A stretch of 64,000 nt of DNA, from the NCBI GenBank assembly GCA_021787035.1, contig JAJYMM010000135.1:1-64000 (forward strand). Reading direction: 5' to 3'. Each line of letters starts with the position of its first letter. The first letter of the stretch is position 1. The stretch is from Actinomycetes bacterium (GTDB lineage: Bacteria; Actinomycetota; Acidimicrobiia; Acidimicrobiales; Palsa-688). The notes under the pieces are model-generated. The model saw only the letters and a program-made list of their open reading frames with translations. It searched no databases and was not told the origin of the DNA. The position numbers and the translations under genes are program-made. Shown here piece after piece: positions 63,021-64,000 of this stretch.

Positions 63021-63821
63021 AGAACTCGTGCTCGCTCGTGCCGGCCTGGTGTCAATGCCAGCTTCGTCAACGGTGCTGCGGGGGGCGCGACGCTCATATC
63101 GTTCCCAGCCGTTCTCGCCACCGGCTAAGCGGCCCTCATTGCAAAGGTCACCCTCGACGCTCGGATCTCGCCCGGGTACGTCGGCGGCCCTGCTGGCTTC
63201 CGCAAGGATGTAAATAGCCAGGCGTGACCCTCTTGGCGGTCCTCAGCGCAACGCTCCCACTTGCTCAGGGTTCACCAACCCCATCTGCAGTGCGACCTGC
63301 CGTCGAGCTCAACACGTCGCTGCTTTCAATAACTCGTTCCAGCTCGTCAACTAACACTCGCCCTTCTGGGGCTATGCTTTCTCGGCCTGGCCTCGCCAGG
63401 AGCCCTATCAGGACGCATTTATCTAGGTATGTCCTCCTACTTTGGGCCAATCAAGGCCACGGCTCGCGGAACGGCCAGACTGGACCGAGGTTTACAGGGT
63501 TCCGGGCAAGAAAAGGACCACTTGACATAACACACCACGAGGCCTACCATTCGGCCGCGGAACCCTTCGCCGGATCCGTGGGACCTGCATCAGTCCAGTC
63601 CATTGCGCTCGAGTCCCTCAAGGAGAGGCACGCCCCGAACCAATTGCGGAGCGACTGAGCCGCTACCTGCTATTTAGCAGCACGGCGTCAGGAGATCCGG
63701 CCGCGGCCGATAACTTCGAGATGGTCGCGGTCCCTACTTCGCCTTGGAAGTCCAGGCTCCCCTCCTGCGGGGTCTGGGTACCAAAGTTCTCCGGCTGAGT
63801 TGGAGCGAGCCCAGGCGCGCC
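63021..63821. other. Stretch without a confident gene
   Basis: About 800 bases upstream of the hydrolase gene and downstream of the partial LacI gene. A minus-strand open stretch (63663-63821) continues in frame after the LacI stop and reads NFGTQTPQEGSLDFQGEVGT then ATISKLSAAAGSPDAV before a stop; it has protein-like composition but no start or family and may be a relic. Other frames are unconvincing. Confidence 0.4.
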
Positions 63822-64000
63822 TCACTCCCTTGGAACGCTCGACTCGCGCACGACCAGCTTGCCGCCTACGACACGGACGCCACCAAATGCTCCCCCGTCG
63901 ATCGCCGCGAGGAGCTCGCGCGCGGCTACACGGCCCACCTCGCTCAGGTTGGGGTCCACGGTGGTAAGGGGCGGGCGACAGCCTTCCGCCATCACTTCCC
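63822..64000 (-). CDS. LacI-family transcriptional regulator, C-terminal part only
   Basis: The minus strand entering from the right edge reads RPPLTTVDPNLSEVGRVAAR, then ELLAAIDGGAFGGVRVV and ends VVRESSVPRE. The PPLTTV(D/R)..L...G..AA..LL pattern and the RESSV.R. ending are the standard C-terminus of LacI/GalR regulators. The DNA-binding domain and most of the effector domain lie outside the window, so the regulated genes cannot be named. Confidence 0.88.
   Translation of the reverse strand, partial: EVMAEGCRPPLTTVDPNLSEVGRVAARELLAAIDGGAFGGVRVVGGKLVVRESSVPRE

Noticed and set aside
63265-63450. Minus-strand 61-residue frame with a protein-like stretch (LVDELERVIESS)
   Set aside because: Poor start region and too short to assign; possibly part of a relic but not supportable.
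63224-63658. Plus-strand 144-residue frame
   Set aside because: Composition unlike neighbouring genes, no ribosome site and no domain.

Overview
The window reads as a high-GC actinobacterial chromosome segment, probably a contig from a poorly studied lineage; an Acidimicrobiia-like origin is a guess, not shown. Supporting signs are the GC-rich codon use with many GTG/TTG starts, strong AGGAGG-type ribosome binding sites, an F420-type luciferase-family oxidoreductase, several LacI-family regulators, a Tat system gene plus Tat-type signal peptides, and a MoxR/DUF58/VWA membrane gene string. No rRNA, tRNA, CRISPR array, insertion sequence or phage gene was recognised.

Left edge (1-2200) is decayed DNA: an unrecognised minus-strand gene broken by a 16-bp tandem duplication, the 3' end of a folD gene with frameshifts, and a RelE-type toxin next to a Phd/YefM antitoxin that carries a frameshift. 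From 2216 to 12893 lies a carbohydrate locus: a secreted GH1 protein whose acid/base glutamate is replaced by methionine, a nitroreductase, and a minus-strand operon of sugar-binding protein, two CUT1 permeases, a clan-J (GH32/68-like) hydrolase and a CE7 acetyl esterase, divergent from its LacI regulator with a CG-centred palindromic operator between them. A DEAD-box helicase and a cold-shock protein follow.

From 14104 to 26973 are a DUF5666-like repeat protein, a wall/membrane-anchored SGNH esterase, an F420-type oxidoreductase, a LacI-SDR-LarA group that looks like a hydroxy-acid or sugar-acid catabolic locus, a secreted HtrA protease and a CUT2-type ABC transporter with a single-domain ATPase. 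TatC, a SpoU-family RNA methyltransferase, a gamma-glutamyltransferase, an orphan C5 DNA methyltransferase, a PIG-L deacetylase and a Nudix hydrolase fill 27015-33617.

33580-38526 encodes a complete 2-oxoacid dehydrogenase complex (E2, E1-beta, E1-alpha on the minus strand, divergent from E3 on the plus strand); E1-alpha has a one-base frameshift near its 3' end. A membrane-anchored HtrA protease, a divergent OpuC-type compatible-solute ABC transporter and an ACT-domain malic enzyme come next.

The most striking block is 45464-62051: ten closely packed plus-strand genes, most overlapping by a few bases, that join an ABC exporter (ATPase and permease) and a large membrane/extracytoplasmic protein to a MoxR ATPase, a DUF58 protein, two BatA/VWA-type membrane proteins and a pair of M16 peptidase subunits, one catalytic and one not. 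It looks like one membrane-envelope assembly or secretion/maturation machine of unknown output. The right end holds an alpha/beta hydrolase and the C-terminal end of a third LacI-family regulator that runs off the window.
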